A DNA stretch of 64,000 bases from the NCBI RefSeq assembly GCF_000368925.1, contig NZ_KB849756.1:1611008-1675007 (forward strand). Reading direction: 5' to 3'. The notes below the pieces were generated by a model, which saw only the letters and a list, made by a program, of their open reading frames with translations, did no database searches and was not told the DNA's origin. Position numbers and translations under genes: made by a program. This document shows positions 62,781 through 64,000 of the stretch, piece by piece (positions within the stretch are counted from its first letter, which is position 1; every line of letters starts with the position of its first letter). The stretch comes from Acinetobacter bereziniae LMG 1003 = CIP 70.12 (GTDB lineage: Bacteria > Pseudomonadota > Gammaproteobacteria > Pseudomonadales > Moraxellaceae).

Positions 62781-63770
62781 TTATTCATGTTGCTTCTCTT
62801 TCACACTAAAAAAACCAAATTTCAAATTGTCTTTTGCTGTCACACTATAGGGATCATTTTCATCTACAACATGCTCCTTTTTCAGCGTTTCACTCCAATA
62901 AAATGGCTTTGAAAAAACAACTGTGATTCGTCGTCCAAAGAATCTTACAAATTCAGGTACAGCAAAAATAAGCGCATAGAGTGGTGTCTGAAAATGATTG
63001 ATAAACACGGTTTGCCAACTTTGCTTAAAGGATTCTTTTTTCTCTTGAATATCATAGCAATAGGTTAATTTACTTTTATAATCTTGCTCAGGGTCGTCTA
63101 TTCCTTTTCTGTAGTACAACGCTTCAGGTCCCTGTTCTACATAAGTTTTAATAAACAATAAAAAGCCTTCTATATAGTCTTTATGAATATTCGGTGTACC
63201 CAACTGTATATCATGTTTTATCACTTCACCATCAAGGATATAGGCATGTAACTCATACAAAGGGAGTCCAACGACACCTTGTGATTGAACAATATCAAAA
63301 TACAAATCATCTAATGAAAACTGAGTGGTGCTATTCCCTGTAGAGCACACTGTCATCGAATTATTGTGTCTACTTATTAAAACTGGTAAATATAGAGGCT
63401 TTAAAAAATCGAATTTCAAAAAAGGAATTAACATTGTGATAAAAACGTATAATCCACCAAATGCTAGTAATATAGCGCTCGAATAAATAATAATTTTTTC
63501 ATCTTCGACACCATCTTTTAAAATAAAATAACTACCAAACAGAACTAAAAGAACATAAGGAATAGCCAATAAAAATAAAAAGATTAAATTTTTCCCTTTC
63601 CAAACATAATTTTTATTTGTGAATTCAATAAAGTTAGAGTTCATCTGAACAACTGAAAAATTATGATTGATTACTCGTTTGAGTTCAAAAGTATCAAGTT
63701 TAAAAAGCTGATACTTCTTTACACGTTCTCCAACTTTGGTACGAGGAACGAAATACCATGGATTTTTCAT
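62781..63770 (-). CDS. Membrane protein of unknown function, paralogue 2 (DUF6708-like)
   Basis: A 329-aa protein paralogous to the one at 61681-62688. Two strongly hydrophobic stretches (about 70-90 and 97-120) lie near the middle of the N-terminal half, followed by a soluble region with LYYRKGIDDPEQDYKSKLTY and a closing DENDPYSVTA, similar to DAKDPYVVDA in the other copy. The gap between the genes is 92 bp. It is AT-rich like its neighbour. Function unknown. Confidence 0.6.
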   Translation of the reverse strand: MKNPWYFVPRTKVGERVKKYQLFKLDTFELKRVINHNFSVVQMNSNFIEFTNKNYVWKGKNLIFLFLLAIPYVLLVLFGSYFILKDGVEDEKIIIYSSAILLAFGGLYVFITMLIPFLKFDFLKPLYLPVLISRHNNSMTVCSTGNSTTQFSLDDLYFDIVQSQGVVGLPLYELHAYILDGEVIKHDIQLGTPNIHKDYIEGFLLFIKTYVEQGPEALYYRKGIDDPEQDYKSKLTYCYDIQEKKESFKQSWQTVFINHFQTPLYALIFAVPEFVRFFGRRITVVFSKPFYWSETLKKEHVVDENDPYSVTAKDNLKFGFFSVKEKQHE

Positions 63771-63932
63771 TTTAAACCTATTTTATTTAGTACAAACCAA
63801 ATTACTGAACAACGCTAATATCATTAAAATATAAATATTTAAAGACTCAATTCAGTTTTTAATAAGTCTTCTTTATAACATGCCAATTATCAGTTAAGAT
63901 AAAAACTAAAATATTGATAGTCTTATTTAAAA

Positions 63933-64000
63933 ATGATAAAACATAATATAATCGTTGTTTTACTCTCGACCTTAACCTTCTCTGCTTGTGCAAAAACCAC
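63933..64000 (+). CDS. Start of a lipoprotein gene, cut by the right edge
   Basis: ATG at 63933 opens the frame MIKHNIIVVLLSTLTFSAC, with a hydrophobic core and a lipobox-like FSAC (C19), followed by AKT. A lipoprotein signal is likely. The rest lies outside the window. It is divergent from the paralogue pair and separated from it by 162 bp. No ribosome site is clear. Confidence 0.55.
   Translation, partial: MIKHNIIVVLLSTLTFSACAKT

Noticed and set aside
1..64000. CRISPR array, prophage, integron, tRNA or rRNA genes
   Set aside because: No regularly spaced repeats, phage structural genes, integrase, or recognisable tRNA/rRNA sequence was found on reading both strands.

Overview
The window reads as chromosomal DNA of an Acinetobacter species (Moraxellaceae, Gammaproteobacteria). 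The evidence is low GC, the adjoining BaeS/BaeR-type pair, the gacS-cysM-(PolB-like exonuclease)-rlmD-relA-mazG block, the rlmN-pilF-rodZ-ispG-hisS-yfgM-bamB-der block, and the ilvI-ilvH-ilvC order near leuS-lptE-holA. It is mostly conserved core genome with small accessory insertions. No tRNA, rRNA, CRISPR array or prophage was seen. The species cannot be decided from sequence alone.

Layout. 1-5.05 kb (mostly +): end of a glycerophosphodiester phosphodiesterase, a fatty acid desaturase behind palindromic operator-like sites, a DHCW-type cupin, the protein AMPylator SelO, an L,D-transpeptidase and a YjbR/MmcQ protein. The last two genes are bracketed by two 40-bp copies of a DnaA-box element. 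5.2-8.5 kb: a BaeR/BaeS two-component system divergent from a Met/His-rich lipoprotein that resembles a Spy-like target. 8.7-14.1 kb (-): yjgA, a nitrogen-type HPr, rapZ, panC, panB, folK and pcnB (RNA regulation plus pantothenate and folate synthesis). 14.3-15.5 kb: a lone IS605-type tnpB broken by a nonsense codon. 15.5-26.5 kb: a ComEA-like protein, mazG, an SDR, relA, rlmD, an exonuclease, cysM and the hybrid kinase gacS. 26.7-29.8 kb (+): a crotonase, a hydroxyacid dehydrogenase, a hydroxypyruvate-isomerase-like protein and rsfS. 30.3-32.5 kb (-): an ammonium channel and a phosphopantetheinyl transferase.

32.6-42.3 kb (-): der, bamB, yfgM, hisS, ispG, rodZ, pilF and rlmN, several overlapping by a few bases, then ndk and iscX. 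42.5-46.2 kb (-): a PAP2 phosphatase, a glycosyltransferase and two exported proteins of unknown function. 46.3-49.7 kb (-): ilvC, ilvH and ilvI, with hairpins in the leader and in the ilvH-ilvC spacer. 50.1-51.8 kb: a TetR regulator and a divergent secreted protein lying between 52-bp direct repeats (49/52 identical), which looks like an inserted cassette. 51.9-56.7 kb (+): a DUF4124 protein, leuS, lptE and holA. 56.9-61.6 kb (+): a macA-macB-outer membrane factor operon. 61.7-64 kb: two tandem paralogous membrane proteins, perhaps DUF6708-like, and the start of a lipoprotein.

The observations most worth following are the paired DnaA-box repeats, the direct-repeat-bounded tetR cassette with its orphan 14-bp inverted repeat, the FabR/DesT-like operator before the desaturase, the Spy-like gene beside baeSR, the tnpB with an unusual RuvC site and a stop codon, and the paralogous pair at the right edge. 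None of these can be proved a new system from sequence alone.
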